Below are positions 10,840 to 19,699 of a stretch of DNA of 64,000 nucleotides, one piece after another. Source of the stretch: Kitasatospora xanthocidica (GTDB lineage: Bacteria; Actinomycetota; Actinomycetes; Streptomycetales; Streptomycetaceae); assembly GCF_014656195.1 (NCBI RefSeq), contig NZ_BNBY01000022.1:83128-147127 (forward strand). Reading direction: 5' to 3'. The position numbers were made by a program, and so were the translations under genes. The notes beneath the pieces are model-generated. The model saw only the letters and a program-made list of their open reading frames with translations, did not search any database and was not told the origin of the DNA. The number at the start of each line of letters is the position of its first letter. The stretch's first letter is position 1.

Positions 10840-11068
10840 GCCGCACCGGCCTCGTCCGGGTCGGGCACCCGGGGCCCGCCCGCAGGCGGCTCCCCGCGGC
10901 CCGACCGCAGGCCGCTCCCCGGAGTTCGACCCCGGCCGCCTCCCGGGCCCGTCGGCGGGCAGCCGAACGGCCCGGTCCGGCTGCGGTTCCGCGGGGACTG
11001 GCGCACAGTGGCCGGTGGACGCTTCGGCCGCCGGGGCCGAAGGCCCTCCGGACCCCGGGAGCCCCGTG

Positions 11069-11347
11069 ATGGTCCCCAAGGACTGCGCGCACCAGCGATT
11101 CCTCATCGAGGGGCTGGTGGCCGACTACGAGAGCCTCGACGCGACCACCACCGCCACCGAGCAGGAGCTGGCCGCCCTCGAGGCCGGGCGGGCGGCGCCC
11201 GAGTCGATCGCCGCCGTGGAGGAGAGGCTGGCGGCGGAGCGCGAGCAGCTGGGCCAGCTCACGGTCGAGGGTCGGGCGGCCGTCGACGAGTTCCGGGCGG
11301 TCTGCGGCGGCGAGAAGCTCCCGCCGCTGCCCTGGTCGCCCGGCTAG
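11069..11347 (+). CDS. Small coiled-coil hypothetical protein, 92 aa
   Basis: The frame starting at ATG 11069 (or the adjacent GTG 11066) follows a CGGGAG ribosome site. It encodes a strongly helical, acidic 92-residue protein with heptad-like runs (LVADYESLDATTTATEQELAALEAG and EERLAAEREQLGQLT). A short CGGEKLPPLPW tail follows. No signal peptide or membrane segment is present. I do not recognise a named family. It lies alone between the Nudix regulator and the ABC operon, so its role cannot be inferred. Confidence 0.6.
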   Translation: MVPKDCAHQRFLIEGLVADYESLDATTTATEQELAALEAGRAAPESIAAVEERLAAEREQLGQLTVEGRAAVDEFRAVCGGEKLPPLPWSPG

Positions 11348-11603
11348 GAGCGGCGGCCGGGAGCGGGGCCCTCCGCCCGCGGTCCGGGAGGGGCCGGAGC
11401 GCACGGTCACGTGAATCGCAGGATCGGATTTTCCCCTGATCGGGTGAGGCGGGCAGGCGGCGGGCCCGCGCCGTTCCCGTAATGCCCGGAATAGCCCCCG
11501 CCGCCCCCTAATGTGCTGGCGCGGAGCCGTGCGGGCGCAGGCCGGCCCATCAGGGGGCGCTCCGTGCCGAGCAGGTCGGCCGAGGGCATGGGAGCAGCCA
11601 GCG

Positions 11604-13235
11604 ATGATCCAGATCACCGGACTGACCAAGGTCTACCGCAAGGGGGCCCCGCCCGCGGTGCTCGACCTGACCTTCGACGCCAGGCCCGGCGCGGTGACCG
11701 CGCTGCTCGGCGCCGAGGGTGCGGGCAAGTCCACCGCGCTGCGGCTGATGCTCGAACTCGAGCGCGGCCAGGGCGTCACACTCTTCGACGGCCGCCCCTA
11801 CCGCAGGCTGCGCCGTCCCGAGCGTGAGGTCGGCGTGCTGCTGCCCGGTCCGGGAGAGGGCGTGGCCGCGGTGGCGGGGCACCCCGGTCGCAAGGCGCAG
11901 GGCCACCTGCGGATGCTCGCCGCGGCCGTCGGCGTCCCGGCCCGGCGGGCCGACGAACTGCTGGAGCAGACCCGGCTGGCCACCGTCGCCGGGCAGCGGC
12001 TGCGCACCTTCTCGCCCGGTATGCACCGTCGGCTGGCCCTGGCCGCCGCCCTGCTCGGCGACCCCGGCACGCTGCTGCTGGACGCGCCCACCGAGGGGCT
12101 GTCGCCGCGCAACGTCGAGTGGTTCCATTCCTTCCTGCGCTCGTTCGGCGTCGCCGGGGGGACGGTCCTGGTGACCACCCGCACCCCGCAGGAGGCCTCG
12201 CAGCTCGCGGACCGGGTCGTCACCCTGGACCGCGGACGCCTGGTGGCCGATCAGCCGGTCGCGGAGTTCCGCCGGACCAGGCTCAGCCCCGAGGTCGCCG
12301 TCCGGGGGCCGCAGATGGCGCGGCTGGCGGACTTGCTGGTCAGCCAGGGCGCCGAGGTCCGCCGTGACGGCAGCGTGGGCCTCGCGGTAGCCGGCATCGA
12401 CCGCACCGAGATCGGCGAACTCGCCTACCGCCACGGGATCCTGCTGCACGAGCTGGCCGACCGGGTGGTCGAGCAGCCGGCGCCCAGGGTCGTCCTGCCG
12501 GTCGCCTCGGGCCGCTCCGGTCACCTCCGGGTCCGTCCGGTACCGGACGCCGAAGCGAGCGCCGAGCCCAGCCCGGAGCCGGTCGTCGACCCGGTGGCCC
12601 TCGACCCGGTGGCTCCGGACTCGGGAGCTTCTGAACCGGCGACCGACGAGCCGGCCCCCGGGCCCGCGCTGCCGTCCGCCGTCGGGCCCGCCGAACCCGC
12701 CGAACCCGCCGAACCCGCCGAACCCGTAACTGGACCCGCCGCTGACGCACCCGGCAGCGACCCCGACCGCGTGGCCACCACCCCGCAGCGCCGGGTGCCG
12801 CGACCCCAGGACGACGCCTCCCTGCCCACCCGTGCCCTGCCCGTCGCGGTGGTCGCGGCCCTCCCGGCCCTGGGCACACCCGCACCCCGGCCCGCCGAGC
12901 ACGACGACCGCACCGAACGCGCCCAGCTCACCCAGCGCACCGAACGCGCCGACCGCACTCGGCGCACCGCCCGCGCCGAGCCCGTCGAGCGCAGCGGGAT
13001 CGGCGCGCCGGCCCCCACCGTCGCCGTCGACCGGCTCTTCCGCGACGACCCCGTCCCGGCCGACGTCCCGGCCGATCACCCGGTCCCGGCCGGGGAGGCG
13101 GCCCGTGCCAAGCCCCCGGGCCGCCGGGTGAACGCCGACCTGCTGACCGACGACACCGTCCGCCTCCGTCGCCTCACCTCGGGCGCGACCGCCGCCCCGG
13201 CCCCCGCCACCACCGACGACCACCGGAGCGAGTGA
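11604..13235 (+). CDS. ABC transporter ATP-binding protein with long Pro/Ala-rich tail
   Basis: The first 230 residues are an ABC ATPase: Walker A GAEGAGKST at about 38-46, a signature degenerated to FSPGM where LSGGQ is expected, and Walker B TLLLDAPTEG with Ala-Pro where Asp-Glu is usual. Residues 300-543 are an extended Pro/Ala/Asp-rich region with repeated PAEP units (near 12,690-12,730), unlike ordinary 300-residue exporter ATPases. The gene ends 3 bases before the permease gene, so the two form an exporter pair. The ATG at 11604 was chosen by homology to the family N-terminus (MIQITGLTKVYRKG). The transported substrate is unknown. Confidence 0.85.
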   Translation: MIQITGLTKVYRKGAPPAVLDLTFDARPGAVTALLGAEGAGKSTALRLMLELERGQGVTLFDGRPYRRLRRPEREVGVLLPGPGEGVAAVAGHPGRKAQGHLRMLAAAVGVPARRADELLEQTRLATVAGQRLRTFSPGMHRRLALAAALLGDPGTLLLDAPTEGLSPRNVEWFHSFLRSFGVAGGTVLVTTRTPQEASQLADRVVTLDRGRLVADQPVAEFRRTRLSPEVAVRGPQMARLADLLVSQGAEVRRDGSVGLAVAGIDRTEIGELAYRHGILLHELADRVVEQPAPRVVLPVASGRSGHLRVRPVPDAEASAEPSPEPVVDPVALDPVAPDSGASEPATDEPAPGPALPSAVGPAEPAEPAEPAEPVTGPAADAPGSDPDRVATTPQRRVPRPQDDASLPTRALPVAVVAALPALGTPAPRPAEHDDRTERAQLTQRTERADRTRRTARAEPVERSGIGAPAPTVAVDRLFRDDPVPADVPADHPVPAGEAARAKPPGRRVNADLLTDDTVRLRRLTSGATAAPAPATTDDHRSE

Positions 13236-13238
13236 ACC

Positions 13239-14144
13239 GTGCGTGTCCTGGCCTACGAGCTGCGCCGCCTGTGCGGCCTGCGTTCCACCTGGCTGCTGCT
13301 CGCCGCCGTGCTGATCGGCGACGCCGCCGTGGCCGCCGTCCTGGCGAGCCAGACCCCGGGCGGCCAGTTGGCCGCCCCCGCCGGGGTGCGGCTGCTGACC
13401 GCCACCGTCCCGCTGATCCCGCTGCCGTTCGCCGCCCTCGGCGCCGGGGTGCTGGGCGCGCTGTCGTACGGGCACGAGGTGCGCCACCCGGGGCTGCCGG
13501 CCTCGCTGGTGTCGTACCCGCGCCGGGTGCGGCTGCTGCTGGCCAAGCTGCTGGTGGTCGGCCCGGTGGCGGCGCTGCTGGCGCTGGCCACCCTGCTGCT
13601 GGACACGGTGGCCGTGCACCTCGCGCTGCCGGGCGGGGTGACGGTGGCGGCCTGGGCGGAGCCGGCCGCACTGTCGGCCCGGGTGTCCGAGGTGGTGAGC
13701 GGCGCCGGGCTGTCCGGCCTGTCCGACCTGCCGGGCTTCTTGGCCCCGTTGGCGCTGCCGGCGGGTCACGGGGCGCCGGCCGCGCTGCTGGCGTTCGTCC
13801 TGCTGACGGTCGTGGCCGCCTGGACCGGGGTGCTGACCGCGTCGCTGACCCGCAGCGCCGCCGTCGGGGTGCTGCTGCTCTGCGCGCTGCCGCCGCTGCT
13901 GGAGTCCGGCGTGGCCCTGCTGCTGCGCCGCACCGGTCGGCCGTGGCCGGTGCGCGCGGCCGAGCTGCTGCCGTTCCAGTCCGGCATCGAGTGGGCCTAC
14001 GGCTGGGTGTACGGCGGGGCGCACGAGGCGGTGGTCGGGAGCGTGTCGCTGACCGACCCGGCGCTGCTGGCGGCGGTCGCGGCCCCCGCGGCCGTGCTGC
14101 TGCTCGCCGCCCTGCTCGTCCAGGCCCGCCGTCGTACGCCGTAA
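13239..14144 (+). CDS. ABC-2-like transporter permease
   Basis: This 301-residue membrane protein has about six hydrophobic segments (near residues 13-33, 50-72, 98-125, 175-200, 205-222 and 275-295). The N-terminus, MRVLAYELRRLCGLRST, is typical of ABC-2 type permeases of actinobacterial exporters. The GTG start is 3 bases after the ATPase stop, so the pair is translationally coupled. No ligand information is visible. The stop codon falls inside the first unit of a tandem repeat (see 14127-14211). Confidence 0.8.
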   Translation: MRVLAYELRRLCGLRSTWLLLAAVLIGDAAVAAVLASQTPGGQLAAPAGVRLLTATVPLIPLPFAALGAGVLGALSYGHEVRHPGLPASLVSYPRRVRLLLAKLLVVGPVAALLALATLLLDTVAVHLALPGGVTVAAWAEPAALSARVSEVVSGAGLSGLSDLPGFLAPLALPAGHGAPAALLAFVLLTVVAAWTGVLTASLTRSAAVGVLLLCALPPLLESGVALLLRRTGRPWPVRAAELLPFQSGIEWAYGWVYGGAHEAVVGSVSLTDPALLAAVAAPAAVLLLAALLVQARRRTP

Positions 14145-14211
14145 GACCTCGCCGTCGTACGCCGTAGAGCCTCGCCGTCGTACGCCGTAGAGCCTCGCCG
14201 TCGTACGCCGC
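14127..14211 (+). repeat. 23-bp tandem repeat, about 3.7 copies
   Basis: A unit beginning CGCCGTCGTACGCCGTAGAG and ending CCT repeats at 14127, 14150, 14173 and 14196, the last copy incomplete. The first copy encodes the last residues and stop codon of the permease, so the array appears to have grown from the gene end. Confidence 0.85.
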
Positions 14212-14395
14212 GGACTCCCGCCGCCACGGGGTACCGGGGGTCGGCTGCCCCGAAGGACCAAGATCGACCAGCAGTGACCGTATTGAGCGGTTCTTCCTGA
14301 TAAGAAGTCAATTATCCAGTCACGGGCGATCACCCTTTCGTGTGCTTTTCACGAGAATTCTCAAGCCGCGCCTGCCGATCGCCGACAAAGGAGGC

Positions 14396-15274
14396 GTGAG
14401 TACCCTTGCGCACCCCACCATGACCCCCGCCCGTTCCGCCGATGGGCCCATCCACGGCTCCGGCGACCTGGACCGCTTCTCGTACGCCGACCGGCCGACC
14501 CCGCCGGCGCCCCGCTGGGAGGGCGCCGAGTCCGACATCGCCCGGGTCGGCCGCAAGACCACCAGCAGCCGCGGCCGCGGTCTGCACGGCCAGCTGGTCC
14601 AGCAGCTCGGCCAGATGATCGTCTCCGGCGACCTCGGCGCGGACCGCCCGCTGGTGCCGGAGGAGATCGGCCAGCGCTTCGAGGTCTCCCGGACGGTCGT
14701 CCGCGAGTCGCTGCGCGTGCTGGAGGCCAAGGGCCTGGTCAGCGCCCGGCCGAACGTCGGCACCCGGGTCCGTCCGGTCACCGACTGGAACCTGCTGGAC
14801 CCGGACATCATCGAGTGGCGCGCCTTCGGCCCGCAGCGGGACGAGCAGCGCCGGGAGCTGTTCGAGCTCCGCTGGGCGATCGACCCGCTGGCCGCCCGGC
14901 TGGCCGCCGGCCACGGCCGGGAGGACGTCCAGCAGCGGCTGGTCGAGCTGGTCGAGATCATGGGCCACGCCGCCGCCCAGGCCGACCTCTCCACCTACAC
15001 CCGGGCCGACGCCGAGCTGCACGGCCTGGTCCTGCAGATGGCCGGCAACCGGATGCTGGAGCACCTGTCCGCGATCGTCGCCTGTGCCCTGCAGGTCTCG
15101 GGCGGCCCGGCGATCTCCTGCGAGCGGCCCACCGAGTCCTCGGTCGGCCTGCACGCCCGGCTGGTGGATGCGCTGGGGGCCGGCGACGGCGCCGCGGGCG
15201 AGGTCGCGATGCGGGCGCTGCTCACCGTCCACCCCGAGATCGAGCCGTCCGTCCCCGCGCCCCGGGAGCACTGA
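14396..15274 (+). CDS. FadR/GntR-family transcriptional regulator
   Basis: The product (292 residues from GTG 14396) has a disordered N-terminus of about 60 residues. A GntR winged helix follows (GLHGQLVQQLGQMIVSGDL, then EEIGQRFEVSRTVVRESLRVLEAKGLVSARPNVGTRVRP), then a FadR-type FCD all-helical ligand domain with likely metal-binding Asp/His residues (YTRADAELHGLVLQMAGN and SVGLHARLVDAL). FadR-type proteins usually control organic-acid or sugar-acid catabolism. An AGGAGG site ends only one base before this GTG, so the start may instead be the ATG at 14420. It sits just upstream of hrdB but has its own terminator. Confidence 0.85.
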   Translation: MSTLAHPTMTPARSADGPIHGSGDLDRFSYADRPTPPAPRWEGAESDIARVGRKTTSSRGRGLHGQLVQQLGQMIVSGDLGADRPLVPEEIGQRFEVSRTVVRESLRVLEAKGLVSARPNVGTRVRPVTDWNLLDPDIIEWRAFGPQRDEQRRELFELRWAIDPLAARLAAGHGREDVQQRLVELVEIMGHAAAQADLSTYTRADAELHGLVLQMAGNRMLEHLSAIVACALQVSGGPAISCERPTESSVGLHARLVDALGAGDGAAGEVAMRALLTVHPEIEPSVPAPREH

Positions 15275-15325
15275 ACGGGCCGTTCCCGACGGGCGGAGGC
15301 AGCGGGCCCGACGGCCCGCTCCGCC

Positions 15326-15369
15326 GGAGGCCCTCCGGTCGCACCGCGCGGCGCAGCCGGAGGGCCTCC
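15326..15369 (+). terminator. Terminator between the FadR-like gene and hrdB
   Basis: GGAGGCCCTCCGG at 15326-15338 pairs perfectly with CCGGAGGGCCTCC at 15357-15369, a 13-bp stem with an 18-base loop. Confidence 0.75.
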
Positions 15370-15757
15370 GCATGCGTGCGGCGGCCCGGGGTCCGGAAGG
15401 GGTGGGCCGACACCCCTCCGCAACCCGCCCGGTCCATGACAAAGGTTTCGGCGCGAGTGCGCGATGATGGAATCCGGCCCGGTGGCCGCGGGCACCACGT
15501 GGTGTGACCCGCGACACGAAGGCCATGCGTAACACTTGACGAGTAGCAGCGATGTCTCCTGAGCGGGAGCAGCTCCGGAATACTCCAACATGTCAGAATG
15601 CTGTGTTGGTCCGCGGCGCTGCTGCCGTCCTGCAAACCCAGTCCTCAAGCCCGAGTCGGTCGGAATCGACACCGCGCGTCCGACGCGCGATTTCCTTCCC
15701 CGCCCGCTCGGGCGGCCGGTACGGGTTCGAGTCCACTCATCGTCCGAGAGGTTGTTC
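15370..15757 (+). promoter_or_regulatory. hrdB promoter and leader region
   Basis: About 390 gene-free bases precede hrdB. A TTGACG at 15536-15541 is a good -35 candidate, but no convincing -10 follows at 17-18 bases. A GGAAT at 15577-15581 resembles half of a SigR promoter, yet no GTT lies at the right distance. An inverted repeat, CCAACA (15585-15590) with TGTTGG (15604-15609), brackets a less GC-rich patch. Transcript mapping is needed to choose between these. Confidence 0.5.
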
Positions 15758-17404
<1,647 letters not shown>

Positions 17405-17424
17405 TCGGCGGCGATCGTCGAAGA

Positions 17425-17457
17425 GGAGGCCCGGAGCCGTTACGGCTCCGGGCCTCC
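17425..17457 (+). terminator. hrdB: Strong terminator after hrdB
   Basis: A perfect 15-bp stem (17425-17439 with 17443-17457) closes on a TTA loop, 20 bases after the hrdB stop codon. Confidence 0.9.
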
Positions 17458-17467
17458 CGGCGTTTCC

Positions 17468-17522
17468 GGGTCCGTCCAGGGTCCGTCCAGGGTCCGTCCA
17501 GGGTCTGTCCAGGGTCCGTGCC
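17468..17522 (+). repeat. 11-bp tandem repeat, five copies
   Basis: GGGTCCGTCCA occurs five times head to tail at 17468, 17479, 17490, 17501 and 17512. The fourth copy has one change (GGGTCTGTCCA) and the fifth diverges at its end. Related G-rich words continue to about 17620. The rest of 17458-17739 contains no gene that I can support. Confidence 0.9.
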
Positions 17523-17739
17523 GGGGAGGTTCGCGGGCCCCGTCGGCTCCGTCGCGGCCGTTCAGGGGCCGTGCAGAGGCTGTTCAGGGGGCCTCCGGGG
17601 CTGTTCGGGTCCGGGCGTGTCAGCGTCCGGGTGGTGGTTGTCGCTCGTCCGGGTGGCGGGGCGGCGGGAAGCAGTCGCACCGCGTAGTCGATCACCTACG
17701 CTGTGCCGGTTGCCTGCTGCCGAGCCTTCTGGAGTCACG

Positions 17740-18636
17740 GTGCCGACCGAGCCGGACCGCACTGACCTGTCGATCCCCGCCCCGCTCCGGGCGGACCCGG
17801 CCGCCGCCCGGGCGAACCGCCGTCGCCGGGCCGCCGTACTGGCGCTGCTCGCCGCGGTGCCCGTCCCGCTGGTCGCCCTCGGGGCGGCGGCGCCGGCCCA
17901 GGCGCAGCGCCGGGTGGTCGGCGGCAACGCCGCGAGCACCGTCGACCACCCGTGGATCGTGGCGCTGGCCAGTCGCCAGCAGTTCGGCAGCGGCCGCTCC
18001 GGTCAGTTCTGCGGGGGTGCGCTGGTCACACCGACCAAGGTGGTGACGGCCGCGCACTGCTTCTACGACGAGGCCAAGGGCCGGGTGGAGCGGCCGGGTC
18101 TCAAGGTGATCGTCGGCCGGGACGACATGCGCGGGACCTCCGGTCGGGAGGTGGCGGTGCAGTCGGTCTGGATCCACCCGGAGTACTCCTTCGCCGCCAA
18201 CATGGACGACGTCGCGGTGCTCACCCTGGCCGAGTCCCAGGGTTCGAGGCCGGTGGTCGAGTTGGTCGGCCAGGGCGAGACCGGGCCGTACGCGGCCGGG
18301 ACCAGGGCGCAGGTGTACGGCTGGGGGGACACCACCGGGCGGGGCGACTACTCGCCGGTGCTGCGCGGGGTGGACGTGTCGGTCGTCCCTGACCAGACCT
18401 GTGCGCACGCCTACCCGGGCGGGCAGGACGGGAAGTTCGACGCCCGGGGCATGGTCTGCGCGGGCGAGGAGAAGGGCGGCAAGGACGCCTGCCAGGGTGA
18501 CAGCGGCGGCCCGCTGGTGGTCGGCGGGCGGCTGGTCGGCCTGGTGTCCTGGGGGACGGGCTGTGCCGAGGCGGCCCACCCGGGCGTCTACACGCGGGTG
18601 TCCTCGGTCGCGGACGCGGTGCGCTCGGTGCTGTGA
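17740..18636 (+). CDS. Secreted trypsin-like serine protease (S1 family)
   Basis: The 298-residue precursor has a basic N-region (RANRRRR, 24-30), a hydrophobic core (31-51) and an APAQAQ end, so it is exported and probably cut near residue 55. The mature sequence then begins RVVGG, close to a trypsin N-terminus, with almost no propeptide. The catalytic triad is His106 (TAAHC), Asp157 (DDVAVL) and Ser255 (GDSGGP). Asp249, six residues before the Ser, predicts cleavage after Arg/Lys. Six Cys could form disulfides. The GTG at 17740 follows GGAG by 5 bases. It is a single-gene unit; the target is unknown. Confidence 0.9.
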   Translation: MPTEPDRTDLSIPAPLRADPAAARANRRRRAAVLALLAAVPVPLVALGAAAPAQAQRRVVGGNAASTVDHPWIVALASRQQFGSGRSGQFCGGALVTPTKVVTAAHCFYDEAKGRVERPGLKVIVGRDDMRGTSGREVAVQSVWIHPEYSFAANMDDVAVLTLAESQGSRPVVELVGQGETGPYAAGTRAQVYGWGDTTGRGDYSPVLRGVDVSVVPDQTCAHAYPGGQDGKFDARGMVCAGEEKGGKDACQGDSGGPLVVGGRLVGLVSWGTGCAEAAHPGVYTRVSSVADAVRSVL

Positions 18637-18928
18637 GGGGTCGGGCGCACTCCGTGGGCGTCGCGCCGGGTGAGGCGGCGGTCACGTTCTGACGCCGCGT
18701 CGGGCGACGGGCCAGAGGGCGGGCTGAACGCGGGAGAAGCGCCGGGAGAACAGCTCAGGGGGAACAGCCCAGGGCGAACGGTTCAGGGCGAACAGCTCAG
18801 GAGAGCGGATCGGGAGAAACAGCAGAGCCGGACGACCGGCCCCCGGAGGGGTCGGCCGCCCGGCTCACCGGTCGCACGTGGTGTGCAACCGGACACAGCT
18901 CGACGCTGGCTGCTGGTGGCGCCTGGGA
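18637..18928. other. Intergenic region with degenerate short repeats
   Basis: Between two convergent genes, words of the type GGGCGAACAGCTCAGG recur at about 18740-18812 as a degenerate array of roughly 18-bp units. No gene is supported. A GC-rich inverted segment at about 18835-18865 could serve as a terminator, but its pairing is imperfect. Confidence 0.4.
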
Positions 18929-19162
18929 TCAGCGCTCTTCCTCGGCGGCCGTTGCCGTCGTGGTGGTGGTGAGACGGCCGCTCTCGTCCTGTATCTCCAC
19001 GGCGATCTTCTTGAGCTCGGGCTCGAACTTCCGGCCGTGGTGGGCGCAGAAGAGCAGCTCGCCGCCGCTGGCGAGTACGACGCGCAGGTAAGCCTGGGCG
19101 CCGCAGCGGTCGCAGCGGTCAGCCGCGGTGAGCGGGCTCGCAGGTGTCAGAACAGTAGTCAC
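18929..19162 (-). CDS. Small Cys-rich protein (DUF7455-like), 77 aa
   Basis: The 77-residue product begins at GTG 19162. It contains ADRCDRCGAQAYLRVVLASG and, 13 residues later, LLFCAHHGRKFEPELKKIAVEI. The CxxC plus CxHH arrangement suggests a small zinc-ribbon fold. Proteins of this kind are conserved next to hrdB and parE genes in Streptomyces and are called DUF7455; their function is unknown. The C-terminus is Thr/Ala-rich. It is divergent from parE. Confidence 0.75.
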   Translation of the reverse strand: MTTVLTPASPLTAADRCDRCGAQAYLRVVLASGGELLFCAHHGRKFEPELKKIAVEIQDESGRLTTTTTATAAEEER

Positions 19163-19699
19163 GTCGCCTCTTCTCTAGCTCGACGAGCTGTCGTACCAGG
19201 GTCAACATCCAACCAGGCCGAAAACGTTCCCGCTCGTGGCTTTTCTTCTCTGAGGATTCTGCTGTGTTGATGAGGACGTGCCCCGGGCGCCGGTGGTTCA
19301 TGCCTGCCGGATACCGGGATCCGCCCGTCGCTCGAACGTCCGATCGGGATCGGGTCCGAGGTCCGCGTAGCATAATCCTCTGCCGGGTTGGAGCATAAGC
19401 CCCGTCCCGGGCCCCGGTAGCCTGCATAACGGCAGTTCCGGAGCCTGTGCCAGGCCCCACGAACCGCCAGGACCGGTGCTACCGGGAGGAGATGGCACCC
19501 CCGGGCCCACACCCGGGAGCAGTCCTTGTTCGCGCAGCGCGTACAAGCTGCGCGGGGCCGGTTCGTCGTGCTGCGCACCCGGCGGAGGGGCGCGGGCACG
19601 CAGAGCGACGGGTGTCGGTGCGGCGTGCTGCACTGGCGTTTGATCCGGATCCGTCCGGATGTGACCGATGAGACAGAACTTCACCGAGGAGAGTGCCGC
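19163..19699. other. Divergent promoter region between the DUF7455-like gene and parE
   Basis: About 540 bases carry no gene I can support. Minus-strand frames near 19,160-19,460 look superficially protein-like but have poor third-position GC. The area 19,240-19,400 is less GC-rich than its surroundings and includes a CATAAT word near 19,370, so promoters are likely here. GATCCGGATCCGTCCGGAT around 19,641 is a partly palindromic candidate operator before parE. Confidence 0.4.

Noticed and set aside
15577..15607. A SigR-type promoter for hrdB
   Set aside because: GGAAT and GTT are 23 bases apart instead of the required 18-19, so the motif was not called as a SigR promoter.
19119..19460. A minus-strand frame before the DUF7455-like gene, superficially protein-like
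   Set aside because: Third-position GC is low for this genome, and its end overlaps the true gene start in another frame; no ribosome site.
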